A DNA stretch of 64,000 nucleotides from Psococerastis gibbosa (lineage: Eukaryota > Arthropoda > Insecta > Psocodea > Psocidae). The notes beneath the pieces were generated by a model. That model saw nothing but the letters and a program-made list of their open reading frames with translations, searched no databases and was not told where the DNA came from. Location: the NCBI GenBank assembly GCA_963971405.1, contig OZ020484.1, positions 32,820,770 to 32,884,769 of the forward strand, in the 5' to 3' direction. Of the stretch, positions 11,308 to 22,338 are shown in pieces (position 1 is the first letter of the stretch; each line of letters starts with the position of its first letter). A program made the position numbers and the translations under genes.

Positions 11308-12477
11308 CTGAAACAATACGTAGTTATAAGTAAAACATAATCTATTACGCGGTTACCATCGTTCTGCTCTACGCTTAAGATATCCTATACCCATATTAAT
11401 ATTTCTAGACACCTATGGTTGGGATTATAGCACTGTAGGTTACTACAATATGTATCCCTACATTATTCTGCTAAGGCCACTGGGCGGTTTTGTTTGTTTG
11501 CACCGAAAAATGCGTGTACTTAACTACACAATGCATAGGATATCTTTACATTACGTAACACATTGAAAAGCACACATGACAACATAACTTAGATAACGAA
11601 TACTTTAAACATACAATATAACTAACTAGGATACAATAAACCCATGTATCGCATTAACACATTCGGATGGGATAAAACTTGCCAATGGCTAATTTTTTAT
11701 ACTTCAATCAGTGGTACCTATGTCGTTGGTTCATGATGAACGCATGGGCATAGGTTATTGCTTCAGACCCACCATATAAGGTACAATCGGACAATATACC
11801 GATTATTTATCTTCTGGTAATCATGTAAGTTAGGCAGATATTTATAGGTACATTGTTTTTCAAAGCAGTTGACCCTTAAAAGAGTAATGTCCCGCGCCAT
11901 CTGCCTCATTTCCTCGATCCATTGATCGCGGCAAAACGCTCGGTCACAAAAACCGCGTTTATTTTCAGTGTCCAAAATAAAGTTTCTATATATTGACAAA
12001 TCAAAATGATGCAACAATCTATTTGAAAGATTTTCTAGACTAATAACTGTTATGATTGATGTCTAAGAACTTGGAACTGGAATTTTGAATTCAAGCTATT
12101 TAGCCTGTCATAAGCAGACCGTGACTTTTATCGTGTAAGCTCAAATGAATTAGAGTTTATTTGCAAAAGGGGAGCTGAATTTTGGACAAACAAAACTATT
12201 TACAACCGCTGAGTTCATTTTCAGCTCAATGGGTTCATAATAAAATTATAATTTTTATAATATATATATATATATAATTTTTAAATATTTCCTACGTTAT
12301 ATATATGGAGGTTTTATATTGTTATAATCACCTTGAAAGCCGAGGCTTTGGTTTTTGGTTAATAGGGGAGTGTAGGCGTTGACATCGCTGCAACAAAGAA
12401 AGGGAACGCACAGCCAGGCGGCAGCGCGACGACAGCTCCGTCCTCGGTGGAGGAAGCAGCGCGACTGACGCGCCACG
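11308..12477. other. Upstream region of the 10.4-kb gene; no gene seen
   Basis: It should contain the unseen 5' exon(s) and promoter of the minus-strand TipE gene. An 84-codon open frame at 11763-12017 (minus) has no family resemblance. A short GC-rich patch at about 12400-12480 stands out in AT-rich surroundings and could be promoter or 5' exon sequence; that is only a guess. Confidence 0.35.
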
Positions 12478-12757
12478 CCGCTGCTTACCCCTAACTATCA
12501 TCCCCAATCGACAACATTGTCAGTTCCTCCAGTGCCCGAGGAATGGTGGAGGAACTCTATCGTGGCTGAAATAGGTTAATCATTGGTTTCAGTGACTGCC
12601 GCGTCAAGCCACTGCTAACCCCTAACTATCATCCCCAATCGACAACATTGTCAGTTCCTCCAGTGCCTGAGGACTGGTGGGGGAACTCTATCGTGGCTGA
12701 AATAGGTTGATCATTGGTTTCAGTGACTGCCGCGACAAGCCACTGCTTACCCCTAAC
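12478..12757. repeat. 131-bp tandem repeat, about 2.1 copies
   Basis: CCCCTAACTATCATCCCCAA recurs exactly 131 bases later, and a third unit begins near 12740 before breaking into a TTC run. Units share TCGTGGCTGAAATAGGTT. No coding function is evident. Confidence 0.8.
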
Positions 12758-12839
12758 TTCTTCTTCTTCTTCTTTCAGCTCTACAGCCTTTGATGGGCAA
12801 GACCGCTCCTCCAGTCATCTCGGTTTTTTTACAACGCTT

Positions 12840-13232
12840 CAACATCTAAAAATGCCCAACTCGCGGAGACCAGTTTCTAATGTGTCTTTAGTATTTATAA
12901 GTACTCACAAAACCATAACATCTCTAGAGCTTGTCAACAATCTGCGTTATGCAGATGACACTGTGCCGGCTGCTTCATCAGAAGAACAAATAAGAAATGC
13001 GGGCACCCAAGTGATGGCTGTCAGTAAAAAGAGGGCAGAGATAAATCTTAATATTGTTCTGGATAGTGCACCTGTAGCACAATACAAACAATACCGCTAC
13101 TTCGGATGCATTGTTAACAGTGAGTTGGATGTGAGTCAGGAACAAGCTCGAAATGTCTTCAACAAAATGCAGAAAGTACTTCGGTCTAGGAATCTGTGGT
13201 TGGACTTTCATTTCATTACTGCTGATGGTTAA
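12840..13232 (+). mobile_element. LINE reverse-transcriptase remnant (YADD)
   Basis: The frame encodes NNLRYADDTVPAASSEEQ, a decayed copy of the reverse-transcriptase catalytic motif (Y-A-D-D), followed by YRYFGCIVNSELDVSQEQ and a basic helix typical of non-LTR retrotransposon ORF2 downstream of the active site. It lacks the rest of the protein, so it is a dead fragment. The N-terminal part of the open frame (from 12714) lies in the tandem repeat and is not part of the element. Confidence 0.75.
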
Positions 13233-13251
13233 GAAACGGAAACTAGCATAC

Positions 13252-13445
13252 TTATGATGGGAACAAAAATACTGCCTTCTGCATGTAATACTCGTAATGT
13301 AAGGGAAGAGGGCTCACGGCAGAATATGAACTTCCTGGTTGAAAAACCTGAGACAGTGGTTTCGTTAGAGCACGACTTCCCTTTTCAGAGCAGCATTCTC
13401 CAAGGTCCAAATTGCCATGATGATCGCCATTCTTCAAAGGAAGAA
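13252..13445 (-). repeat. Interspersed block related to 34353-34500
   Basis: The minus strand here and the plus strand at about 34384-34480 share GGCGATCATCATGGCA and GGGAAGTCG, and both read as similar peptides (GDHHGNL.L.....KGSRALTK versus GDHHGSL.L.....WGSRGFAK). Preserved reading suggests descent from one coding repeat. I do not recognise the family. Confidence 0.5.
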
Positions 13446-13874
13446 GAGTACTATTTTAAAATTAAAAAAAAAAGATTCAATCAGACCCGTAACCAGGGGG
13501 CTGTCCCGAAATTTTTTGACTTTACTCTAGATACAATAGAATTGAACTTTTCATTCGTGTGACATTTCTCTACATACCTACTAGTACTATAGGGTCGCAG
13601 CCCTCCCCGAAATAAAATCCGGTTACGGATCTGGATTCAATGAAGAAATTAAATTATAAACACGCGAACATTATTATAAGAAAATTTAAATTCTCAAACA
13701 AATTTTTCCAAGTTAGTCTGTAAGAAAATAATTATGAGAAATTACTATTTGCCGCGGACGTCCCTACCTAGGCTTTACAGTAAAGGAAAATCTAACCTAG
13801 CTGGTTTTGATTGATAATTAAAACGAAATCTCAGGCTCCGGAGGGTTATGATGTTACAATACATAGCATAGCGA

Positions 13875-14035
13875 CAAGGCCGAGGGGGGGGGGGGAGTTC
13901 AAGGGGGTCCGGACCCCTCCCGCAATATTTGCAGTGTACACTAGATAGGATGGAGTTTTAAATATATTGAGGTTACCTCACCTCCTGTGACGTCAGACGG
14001 ACCCCTCCCGAAAAAAATTTGTGACTACGACATTG
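13875..14035. mobile_element. hAT-type MITE, 161 bp, perfect 8-bp TSD
   Basis: It starts CAAGGCCGAGGGGG and ends TGACTACGACATTG, flanked on both sides by CATAGCGA (13867-13874, 14036-14043). It is close to the element at 45822-45986 (CAAGGCCGTAG termini). Confidence 0.8.
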
Positions 14036-14457
14036 CATAGCGACGAAACTGCAGAAGCTTCACAATCAGATGACACTACCCCTCCCTTTTGCAGCAAAGG
14101 GCAAACACTTTATTGGAGAATTTGGAATGAAGCCCAGTAGGGCGGGCGAAGATAATTGCTTTGTTTAGTGGGTGAGACCGCATCACAAAAATTTCCGCCT
14201 TACTAATTAGGTATAGGGCAAGAAGTCAGGGAAAAAATTTAAAAAAATGGGTCCTGCTTTGTCTATTATACGCCTATATTGTACAATATGCAGGGGAAGG
14301 TGTCCATGGACCACTTGGAATTTTGAAAAACATTTTGTAATATTATTTTCATTAAAATCGAAAATTGTATACCTTGGCTTACTGTTAATGCTTTTATTGG
14401 CAATCTTCATATCAGGCCCGGCCCGTCCTATGGGCAAGTGGAGCGGCCGCACCAGGC

Positions 14458-14501
14458 GCCGAGTCCAAGGGGGCGCCGCGAGACGCCCCCTTGGACTCGG
14501 C
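14458..14501. repeat. Perfect subterminal hairpin of the hAT element
   Basis: The arm GCCGAGTCCAAGGGGGCG (14458-14475) is matched exactly by its reverse complement at 14484-14501 around an 8-base loop. It lies 45 bp from the transposon's left end. Subterminal repeats in hAT elements often bind transposase, so a binding role is possible. No equivalent was seen at the right end. Confidence 0.85.
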
Positions 14502-15009
14502 TTTGTGTTTTCAAGCGGGATAATTTAAAAAAAATAAAAATAAAATAATTTTTATAGAAGACTTGTTTTAAATCTGGCGCCAACCGGTTTAACGTGGTGG
14601 AACGTTAACTCCTTCCACGACAACTCCGAGTGGTTATGTTGGCCACCCTAACTAAAATGGCAGATCATAGCATTGTTATTGGTTACTAATTTCAGCTTCA
14701 CTCGTATCTCTTGTGAGATTTTTATAAATAATTGCAATTGGCAACAAAAAAATTTTAAGGTAAGCAGACGCAGATGCTTTATAGCGGTATTTGTATTAAG
14801 TTGTTGTTATAATAAATAAGAGAGTTACAAAGCAGATTAAGAAGTGGCTCGGCTTGCAATTCTGCGAATGGTTTGTGTTTGTTATTAATATCAAATAAGA
14901 GAATTTATGTCTACTGTATGTCCAACTTATTGTATATTTATTTATTTTGGACTTTATTTAGACTTAAGGTAATTTATGTGTCTTTTATTTTAGCAACTTT
15001 GCAAAGGCA

Positions 15010-17448
15010 ATGTGGAAAAAATTGTCAGGCGCCGGAAATGAGAGGAAAAGAAGAGCTAGGGAAGCTGAGAATGAAAAGCAAGCGGCGCAAATGGCCAAAT
15101 TTCTAAAACGGCCAGGTCCACATCCAGACCCAACCCAGCCCCCTAGTACAAGCAAGGAAAGTACGGTTGAGAGTGAGGCCCAGGCGGTTGCGCTGGACGA
15201 GGCCATTTTTGAGAACTTGCCTTGCAGTGAAGAAGAAAGAAGTTTTTCTATGGACATAGCCAAGTGGCCCTCTTACTTGTCTTCACAAGTTATTGACATG
15301 ATCGTTGAAGAGGGGCCGCAAAACGGGAAACTCGATGATGATAAATACCCAAAAAATGAGAAAGGCCGGCATTTTTCCAACAGCCATTTCAAAAAAAGCA
15401 TGCCCAACGGAGAAGTATATGAGCGGCAGTGGCTTGTTTATTCCAATTCAACAAAGAAAGTATACTGCTTTTGTTGTCACATCTTCAAGCGCACAAGTCG
15501 TTGCCATCTTTCCAATGTTGGCTCTGACAACTGGCATCATTTGTCTCGTTTACTAACGAGCCATGAGTTTTCTGACGACCACCAGCAAGCCTTATTAACG
15601 TGGCTTGAAACGGCTAAAAGGTTAAAAAAATGTTGTGGCATAGATAAAGGGCTTCAGAAGCAATTGGAGGATGAAAAAGCAAGGTGGTCTTCTGTTATGG
15701 AACGAATGATCGCCATCACGCTGTTTTTGGCTGAACACAATTTGCCTTTTCGTGGTAGCAAGGACACTTTATACACTCCAAGAAATGGGAATTTCTTAGG
15801 CCTTGTACAATTACTTGGCCAATTCGACCCCGTCATGATGGAGCACTTGCGAAGAGTGATGCAGAAGGAATCCAAGCATTTTTATTTTAGCAAAAATATT
15901 CAAAACGAAGTAATTAAATTATTAGCTGACGAAGTAAGAGGCCAAATATTATCTAAAATAAGAAGTGCCAAGTATTTTTCTATAATTTTAGACTGTACTC
16001 CTGACATCAGCCACACTGAGCAAATGAGTGTCACCTTCAGATTTTTCGACGTCGATGAAGCGCGTGTGCGTGAGTGTTTTTTGACATATAAGCCAGTGGC
16101 TGACTCAACTGGAGCCGGCCTGACGGGCTTATTTTTGGACGAAATAATTGATAAATATGGTATTGACATGAATGACTGCAGGGGCCAAGGATATGATAAT
16201 GGTGCTAATATGGTTGGACACATTAAAGGAGTTCAGAGTCGCATTGCTAAAACCTATCCACGAGCCTTTTTTAACCCTTGCGGCTGTCATAGTCTCAACC
16301 TTGTGGTTGCCGATGCAGCAAAAACTTCTATCAAATCAGTGTCTCTTTTTGGTGTGCTGCAACGGCTGTTTGTGTATTTCTCAAATTCAACAAAGCGGTG
16401 GAAGGTGGTCTCAGAGCATCTGCAAAATTTAAGCCTGAAAAAGGTTTGTGACACACGCTGGGAAAGCAGGATCAACAGCTTGAAAGCAGTGCGGTATCAG
16501 TATGCTGAAGTTAAAAGGGCTCTGGAGGATGAATATGAACAATCAACGGACCCTGTTGCAAGCTCAGAGGCTGAATCGCTTCTTGTAAATTTGGAAAAGT
16601 TCGAGTTCTTAATGGCGTTAGTCATATGGTACGATGTTTTATTCCAGGTTAATCTAGTAAGCAAAACAATGCAATCTGAAACCATGGATTTGTCCGAAGC
16701 TACAAAAATTATGAATAAATGCTTGAAATTTTTAAAAGAATACAGAAGTACAGGTTTCACTTCTGCACTCATCACTGCCAAAGAAATCGCTGAAGAAGCA
16801 CAAATCACTCAGGAGTTTGAAACTGTCCGTCTGCGAAGGAAAAAGAAGATGTTTTCTTATGAAAATCAAGACGAATCTCCTACTGACCCAGAAACAGCGT
16901 TTCGCACCTCTGTCTTCTATCCAATGATTGACACAGCCATTAATTCATTGCAGTTGCGCTTTTCCCAATTAAGTGACATTAATAGTACATGGCAATTTAT
17001 GTACGATTTGAAAAAGATCGACCATAATGGTTTGAATGCGGCCTGCTCAGATTTAGAATCTGTCTTAACCCATGGCGCTCTCAGTGATATTTCGGGTACC
17101 GAGCTAGCCCAAGAAATAAGGAGCCTTAGTGCGTTCTTAGGCGGCGACGATGGGCATCCAAAGGGGGTTCTTGAGTTTTTGGCAAAGCATTGTTGGAAAG
17201 ATATGTTTCCAAACGTTTGGACAGCTCTCCGCATTTTCATTACTATACCGGTCACTGTTGCTAAGGGAGAAAGGAGCTTCAGCAAGCTAAAATTGATAAA
17301 GACCTACCTAAGGTCTGTTTTAGCTGATGAGAAATTGTCGGACTTAGCCATATTATCCATAGAAAATGAGATCGCCAACAATCTCTCCTATGATCATTTG
17401 ATTAAAAAATTTGCTAGCATCAAAGCTAGGAAGGAGAAATTTCAATAA
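15010..17448 (+). CDS. hAT-family transposase (ZMYM1/DUF4371-like), 812 aa
   Basis: A DNA-cutting transposase for the surrounding hAT element. A basic N-terminus (residues 3-35) precedes a TTF/BED-like zinc-binding region (about 112-192; CFCC at 153-156). A DUF4371-type RNase H-like core follows. The C-terminal hAT dimerisation region ends with GERSFSKLKLIK. By analogy with Hermes, the likely catalytic acids are D328 (in ILDCT), D396 (in GQGYDNGANM) and E754 (in GERSFS); the conserved TRWESR lies at 482-487. These assignments come from motif position, not alignment. The frame is uninterrupted and length is normal for this group. Domesticated relatives exist in animals (ZMYM1, the '52 kDa repressor' family), but flanking inverted repeats and a target duplication show this copy is transposon-borne. 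TTTTATTTTAG just upstream (about 14984-14994) could be an acceptor for a 5' UTR intron. Confidence 0.93.
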   Translation: MWKKLSGAGNERKRRAREAENEKQAAQMAKFLKRPGPHPDPTQPPSTSKESTVESEAQAVALDEAIFENLPCSEEERSFSMDIAKWPSYLSSQVIDMIVEEGPQNGKLDDDKYPKNEKGRHFSNSHFKKSMPNGEVYERQWLVYSNSTKKVYCFCCHIFKRTSRCHLSNVGSDNWHHLSRLLTSHEFSDDHQQALLTWLETAKRLKKCCGIDKGLQKQLEDEKARWSSVMERMIAITLFLAEHNLPFRGSKDTLYTPRNGNFLGLVQLLGQFDPVMMEHLRRVMQKESKHFYFSKNIQNEVIKLLADEVRGQILSKIRSAKYFSIILDCTPDISHTEQMSVTFRFFDVDEARVRECFLTYKPVADSTGAGLTGLFLDEIIDKYGIDMNDCRGQGYDNGANMVGHIKGVQSRIAKTYPRAFFNPCGCHSLNLVVADAAKTSIKSVSLFGVLQRLFVYFSNSTKRWKVVSEHLQNLSLKKVCDTRWESRINSLKAVRYQYAEVKRALEDEYEQSTDPVASSEAESLLVNLEKFEFLMALVIWYDVLFQVNLVSKTMQSETMDLSEATKIMNKCLKFLKEYRSTGFTSALITAKEIAEEAQITQEFETVRLRRKKKMFSYENQDESPTDPETAFRTSVFYPMIDTAINSLQLRFSQLSDINSTWQFMYDLKKIDHNGLNAACSDLESVLTHGALSDISGTELAQEIRSLSAFLGGDDGHPKGVLEFLAKHCWKDMFPNVWTALRIFITIPVTVAKGERSFSKLKLIKTYLRSVLADEKLSDLAILSIENEIANNLSYDHLIKKFASIKARKEKFQ

Positions 17449-17775
17449 TTTTACATTTAGTTATTAGTTACAGTTGCCTAATACAATCCCTTTATAAGAA
17501 GCATGCACAATTTTTTAATGTCTCCCATACTCAAGCGTTCATGAATAATTTACGGTCTCTGGGAGGGGGGGGGGGGGGGGCGCTAAAATGTAAACTCGCA
17601 CCACTCAAGAAAATACCTCGGGCCGGGCCTGCTTCATATCATACTATTGTAAAACTAACGAGAGTTTATAACAATAATAAAATAGAACGTAGGGTAGGGT
17701 AACTACTACCACCTTCTTTGGTTAAGCTGTGGAAAGTGGAATCCCAGGGAAACCCGCGCTATCGATAGGAACTTG

Positions 17776-18011
17776 TGTCTTCTTCTTTTCTTCTTCTTCT
17801 TTTTCTTCATCATCTTCTTCTTCTTCATCATCATCATCATCTTCTTCTTCTTCATCTTCTTCTTCTTCTTCATCTTCTTCTTCTTCATCATCTTCTTCTT
17901 CTTCATCATCATCATCATCATCATCATCATCTTCTTCTTCTTCTTCATCATCATCTTCTTCTTCTTCATCATATTCTTCTTCTTCGTCATCTTCTTCTTC
18001 TTCCTCCTCCT
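17776..18011. repeat. (TTC)n/(TCA)n compound microsatellite, ~235 bp
   Basis: Nothing but TTC and TCA triplets in alternating blocks. It produces spurious poly-Ser, poly-Phe/Ile and poly-Lys/Met open frames in several frames, none of which should be annotated as genes. Confidence 0.95.
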
Positions 18012-18426
18012 TGGATGTAATGTAATGTTTGATAGAGCAGTTCCATCTTCGAGCCGTATTATTTGTTTACGTCGTAGATATGGTGTCATGCGCAGTGGGC
18101 TGTCGGGGTATATCGACCGGCGCAGCGAGTGCCAGGCGCCCCACGCGGTCAGCTTGCAGCCTTTCTCGCTGGGCCGAAGGCTTCGCGTGCCGATCCCATA
18201 TCGAGTACCAATCAAATATTTACCGGTCAGCGGGTTTTGCGTGCGTAATCAAAACAACATGTCCATTACTTGGTACTATTGCCCCCAAGCAAAAGGTATG
18301 TATGTCATACATACAAGTACTATAGTAGATCTAATTTAGGCCTACGTACTTAAGGACGACTGGCGGACAGACCCTGATGCATAAATTTTTCTGCTTTCCC
18401 GGTGTTTTGACTTTTTCTTTGCTTTA

Positions 18427-18735
18427 ATCTGGCTCTCATTGTTAGGACATGTAGAGTAGTGCTACGGACTCAGACTTTCGCCCGAAGGGTTATTGGGTCG
18501 AGTCCTACGCTTGATGCTACATTTTCTGGCCATGCTTCGGAGGGCATGTAATCTGGCTCTCATTGTTAGGACCTGTAGAGTAGTGCTACGGACTCAGACT
18601 TTCGCCCGAAGGGTTATTGGGTCGAGTCCTACGCTTGATGCTACATTTTCTGGCCATGCTTCGGAGGGCACGTAAAGCAGGCGGTCCCGGGCCTTCCTAG
18701 TTGAGTGTAAGAGAGGGCTTTATAAATAAGAAAGT
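18427..18735 (+). mobile_element. tRNA-derived SINE (family 1), head duplicated in tandem
   Basis: The tRNA-like head has GTAGAGTAGTGCTACGGACT (box A region) and GGGTCGAGTCC (box B region), then a body with ATTTTCTGGCCATGCTTCGG and the tail region AGAGAGGGCTTTATA. The first ~124 bp occur twice (starting 18427 and 18551), so the head is duplicated before the single tail. Other copies are at 20940, 41996, 50095, 54590 and 61940. The anticodon-loop region CTTTCACCCG in better copies resembles tRNA-Glu. Confidence 0.8.
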
Positions 18736-19769
18736 GACTAGTTAACAGGTCTGTATTAATTTACAATGTATCGCAAAGGCAATAGAAAAGGCACGATTAT
18801 TGATTGACAGTTTGACAAATTTAGAAACTTCCTAAATGAGGAATTCATTATAATCCCATTAGGGGAGAAGATTACCCCAGTTTTGTAAATGTCCTGCGGG
18901 ATCTACTTTATTAACAGCGGATAAGAAAATGACAACTTTTTGCGGGTTTGGTAGCCCATAGCCAGTGCCGGATTAACCCTTGTGGGGGCCTTGAGACCCA
19001 CCCAATTTGGGGGGAACCCTACCTACAATTTTTGATTAAAAAAGAGAAAGCCGTAATTGGCCACCTAACCGTATTGGTTAACTAAATTAAATAAATTAAG
19101 TTAAATATTCGCTCAGCTTTCCTTTGATAATTTTTTTTTTTTGCCTACAGAAAACCACAAAAACATAAAATTCTTGCTACTTTTCCCCGCCAATTTCAAA
19201 AGTTTTTATAGTTTTAATTTGGTGTTTTTTAGAAATTTTCGATGAAATAATTTTTTTTGCTTGCGTCTATTGTGTGGGCTATTTTTAACAGTTTTTGTGG
19301 GGGCCCTGAGGCCTGGGCACGTAACACGATTCGCCTCACTTTTTTAATTTGAGGTTTTGCTTTCTGTCCCTCTGGTTACGCCTTTCCTAAGGGGTGGTGT
19401 CAGCCCCTGAACATAAGTCTTGCTTTTGTTTCACTATAATCCGAGAAACATTTTCCCCCGTAGCGAAGCCACTTAAGAACTGTCTCACAAATTTATCAAC
19501 TCCTATCAGAACCGCAAGTGCTTTGCATATTGGCTGATTTTTTGGCCTTTTCCATCACGGCCATTGAGACCATTTAAGGTAGTGTACCTACACTGTTCAG
19601 ATTGTTCACTTTGGGAGTCAGATTCCAACAAGAAGCTTCCTAAACAAACATAACCTATAGGCTTTCTTGTGCATTGTTGAAATGTAAGTCATTAATTACA
19701 GAAGGATCTCTCCCACACTAGGCCTATACATTTTTTATTTTAGTAATTTTAGGATTAGATTTAATTTTA

Positions 19770-19885
19770 GGATTAGATTGAGGGGCCCATCACGGGAATG
19801 TCCAAAGGTGCCCCTCTGAACCACATTACTAATTAATTGTACAAAAAACTGTAAATAAATATATTTGATTTGATTTGATTTGACA
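19770..19885 (+). mobile_element. 3' end of a LINE with (TTTGA)n tail
   Basis: GTAAATAAATATATTTGATT followed by several TTTGA units is the pattern of a non-LTR retrotransposon 3' end (CR1/L2-like short-repeat tail). No coding part is preserved. Confidence 0.5.
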
Positions 19886-20749
19886 TTACATGCGTGCATA
19901 TGTAGACCTACATCATAGCATAGTTAAAAAGACTCTGGCTTGCAGACGTTGCTCAAATACATAAGGATAAGTTGGCCTTAGCGTTAGTGCTTAATAAACC
20001 TGATCGACCTTTAATTTTACAATATATACCCCTATCAGTTCGTTAAAAAACCAATTAACAATAGTTCAGTTCTTCTCAGCACAGTCTTACCTATACCAGT
20101 ATATATATTGTAGTACATACAATATGTACATATATATCGTATAATATATATATATTTATTTCAAACTCGCACTCATACAGCCAGGGCCGTTCACAGAATC
20201 AGTGAGCCATCTGGCCGTAGAGTAATTAGCGCCCTGCCCTCCCCCCTCAACCCGCTATTATTTTATTTTGGTGACGCTAAAATTTTCAAGGGAAAGTACA
20301 CAGGTGACTACCCCCCCCCCACCCTACTAAATCATGTTACAATTACGCCGGCTTCGATTGCAAAGAGATATTGCCATTATACTATATGGGGGGATCCGGG
20401 GGTCTCCATCGGGGGGAAAGTTTTCAAGTTATTGGCGCAAATTAGTGGAGTTTTACGCATTTTAACAGGAGTAAAATTTAGATTTTACTGAGAAAGATTC
20501 ATTCATGTTACTGCACACAGGGGGGGGGGGGGCACGCGGGTCTATTTTTCCGCGCATTCGCATTAAATATTTAATATCGTAGTAAATATTAAATTTAATA
20601 AATAATAGTACATGTGTTCTGTGATGTGGATTACACGAGCCAAAGTTTCAGATTTCTTCAGAGTCACAGTGTCGCAGGGACGGAGGAAGTGGGGTTCTCC
20701 TCTGTGGTAGAAAAATTTGGAACCCTATAGTCACAAAATATAAGTTTTA

Positions 20750-20830
20750 TAAGAAAGAAAGAAAGAAAATAGCATTTATTTCCCATGTGGGCGAATTTTG
20801 AGACTTTCGGCCCACTCTTACAACTACTAA
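20750..20830 (-). repeat. Retroposon 3' end with (TTTC)n tail
   Basis: The minus strand reads GTAAGAGTGGGCCGAAAG, then ATTCGCCCA, AATAAA and a (TTTC)n tail. The same module occurs at 35604-35690 and, more diverged, at 51345-51432 and 58250-58312. Probably the 3' end of a SINE/LINE family. Confidence 0.55.
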
Positions 20831-20939
20831 GCCATCTTTTTACTGTGTATTCTGGACGTATACCATAGTTTGCCTATTTGTTGCCTGATTGGAGGTGGCC
20901 AGTAGTGAACATGTCTACCGCAATTGTGGGAAACCCGAT

Positions 20940-21181
20940 ACTATTATATAAATAAATAAATAAATAAATAAATAAATGACTTTTTTGCTCTATTATACTC
21001 AGCCAAACTAGCGGAGTTAGGGCTATAAGCCCTCTCTTACACTCAACTAGGAGTGCCCGGGACCGGCTGCTTTACATGCCCTCCGAAGCATGGCCAGAAA
21101 ATGTAGCAAGTGTGAGATGCGCACCAACAACCATTCGGGTGAAAGTCGGAGTCTGTACCACTACTCTACATGTCCTGACTA
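20940..21181 (-). mobile_element. tRNA-derived SINE (family 1), minus strand
   Basis: Reads as the reverse of the family-1 SINE: an (AAATA)n tail at 20951-20978, then AGTTAGGGCTATAAGCCCTC, GCATGGCCAGAAAATGTAGC, and the head ending at CTCTACATGTCCTGAC. Confidence 0.8.
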
Positions 21182-21346
21182 TATATGTGTAGGCCCCACA
21201 ATACTAACTTACTCGCTACAATAGACATTCGAGTCGAAAGGTTTTAAAGACTAAAAGCTCGAATTGACAAACAATAGAGGTGTTTATCTATATTTGTTAT
21301 TATTATAGTCAGATTCGAGAAATCTTGTGCTTGAATGGGGAAAGGT

Positions 21347-21503
21347 CAAGGACGTATACAGAGGGGGGGGGGGGGTAACTGCCCCCCCCTCAAAATTTGG
21401 TAAATCTATTGTAAATTCAGTTATTGTGCTCTAATTTAATCGATCCTACATATGTTTTTCCTATTTTGACCCACAACAAAAAAATGGGCTAGATCCGTCC
21501 ATG
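21347..21503. mobile_element. hAT-type MITE, 157 bp, perfect 8-bp TSD
   Basis: It starts CAAGGACGTATAC and ends GATCCGTCCATG, flanked by GGAAAGGT on both sides (21339-21346, 21504-21511). It is the same family as 9958-10119. Confidence 0.82.
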
Positions 21504-21511
21504 GGAAAGGT

Positions 21512-22338
21512 GCCCACTATAATACACCTTTGAGCGATTTTAAGGCTATAAATGGACACCCGTGGAATCAAAAACCATTATGGCAGTTTGGCTTTTGCAA
21601 CTATAGAACTATAGAAGCCTTACATGAGGCCATAAAATGACGTTTATGGACAGTTAAAATGGCTGATTGGTGTGTTTGTTGCTAAGAAGATTATATACGA
21701 AAGGGAATTACTTAGGCAGAGATTTTATCTTTTGAGGAAACTACTATACTTAGCTACTATGCCTCTAAGGGGATATATGTATAGCGTAGACACACCAAAA
21801 TCCGATAACTGGTATTTTATATTTAAACCACTAAGCAAGCTATTAAAAATTTGGTCGATTCCAACCCTATTTCATACTTGTCTTCATATTATAGGGGAAA
21901 TTTTAGTCCCCAGTAACTTCCTGAAAGAACTGCTGTGCCTTATTAAATTTAAAAAAAAACTTAAAATATGATGTAGCGTAATTACATCTCGTAGTCTTCT
22001 GCAACTTGAGTTGACTAAATCTAAAATAAATTTAATTAAAAAAAATTCAATAAAACATCAGATTTTTGTGGCAATTTTGAATTTTCTACGTGTCACATCC
22101 TCTTAAGTTGGGAACTATAGAGTATAAACACACGTTAAACGGAGAGGGGAGGGGGTTTGTTTTACGTATCCCAGTTTAGTTCCCTGAACTGGTCCAAGCT
22201 GTAGAGTGGATATTCCTTCATACTCCTTGTGAATCCTGAAAACATCTTTTTTTAGTAAGACTGCTGGGCAGGACATTGTAATACCTAATTGCGGAGTTTG
22301 AGAATGGTGCGACAGACCTATTCAGCCAGCATCTGAGC
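21512..22338. other. Gene-free stretch
   Basis: The 99-codon open frame at 21672-21971 is Leu/Lys-rich and shows no recognisable domain; I do not call it a gene. No other feature is supported. Confidence 0.4.

Larger units (their letters stand above)
14413..17631 (+). mobile_element. Apparently complete hAT transposon, 3219 bp
   Basis: The ends are perfect 13-bp inverted repeats, CAGGCCCGGCCCG (14413-14425) and CGGGCCGGGCCTG (17619-17631). The identical 8-bp target duplication CTTCATAT flanks it (14405-14412, 17632-17639). It encloses one long intact transposase frame (15010-17448). A perfect 18-bp-arm hairpin lies just inside the left end (14458-14501), and a G-run of about 20 lies before the right end. 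The intact frame and unmutated duplication argue for recent insertion. It could be autonomous, but activity is not shown. Confidence 0.92.
18736..20939. other. Gene-free stretch with transposon debris
   Basis: No gene seen. CAGTGCCGGATTAACCC at about 18963 is the terminus of the hAT-like element at 38294, but no opposite end was found, so this is a truncated copy. A 3' LINE tail lies at 19840-19885, and C/G-run MITE fragments at about 20180-20545. Confidence 0.45.

Noticed and set aside
11763..12017. 84-codon Cys-containing frame upstream of a TipE gene
   Set aside because: No similarity to TipE proteins, no matching splice sites, surrounded by AT-rich noncoding sequence.
12478..12757. CRISPR-like or satellite array
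   Set aside because: Only about two 131-bp units with no spacer pattern, in a eukaryotic genome.
15010..17448. The 812-residue protein as a domesticated host ZMYM1-like gene
   Set aside because: The frame lies inside exact 13-bp inverted repeats with a perfect 8-bp target duplication, so it is transposon-borne.
17706..18339. Several long open frames (poly-Ser, poly-Phe/Ile, poly-Lys/Met)
   Set aside because: They are produced by the TTC/TCA microsatellite and lack any domain.
18446..18520. Possible tRNA gene (A- and B-box, tRNA-Glu-like loop)
   Set aside because: It occurs in six dispersed copies with a common non-tRNA body and tail, and the acceptor stem does not close. It is a SINE head.
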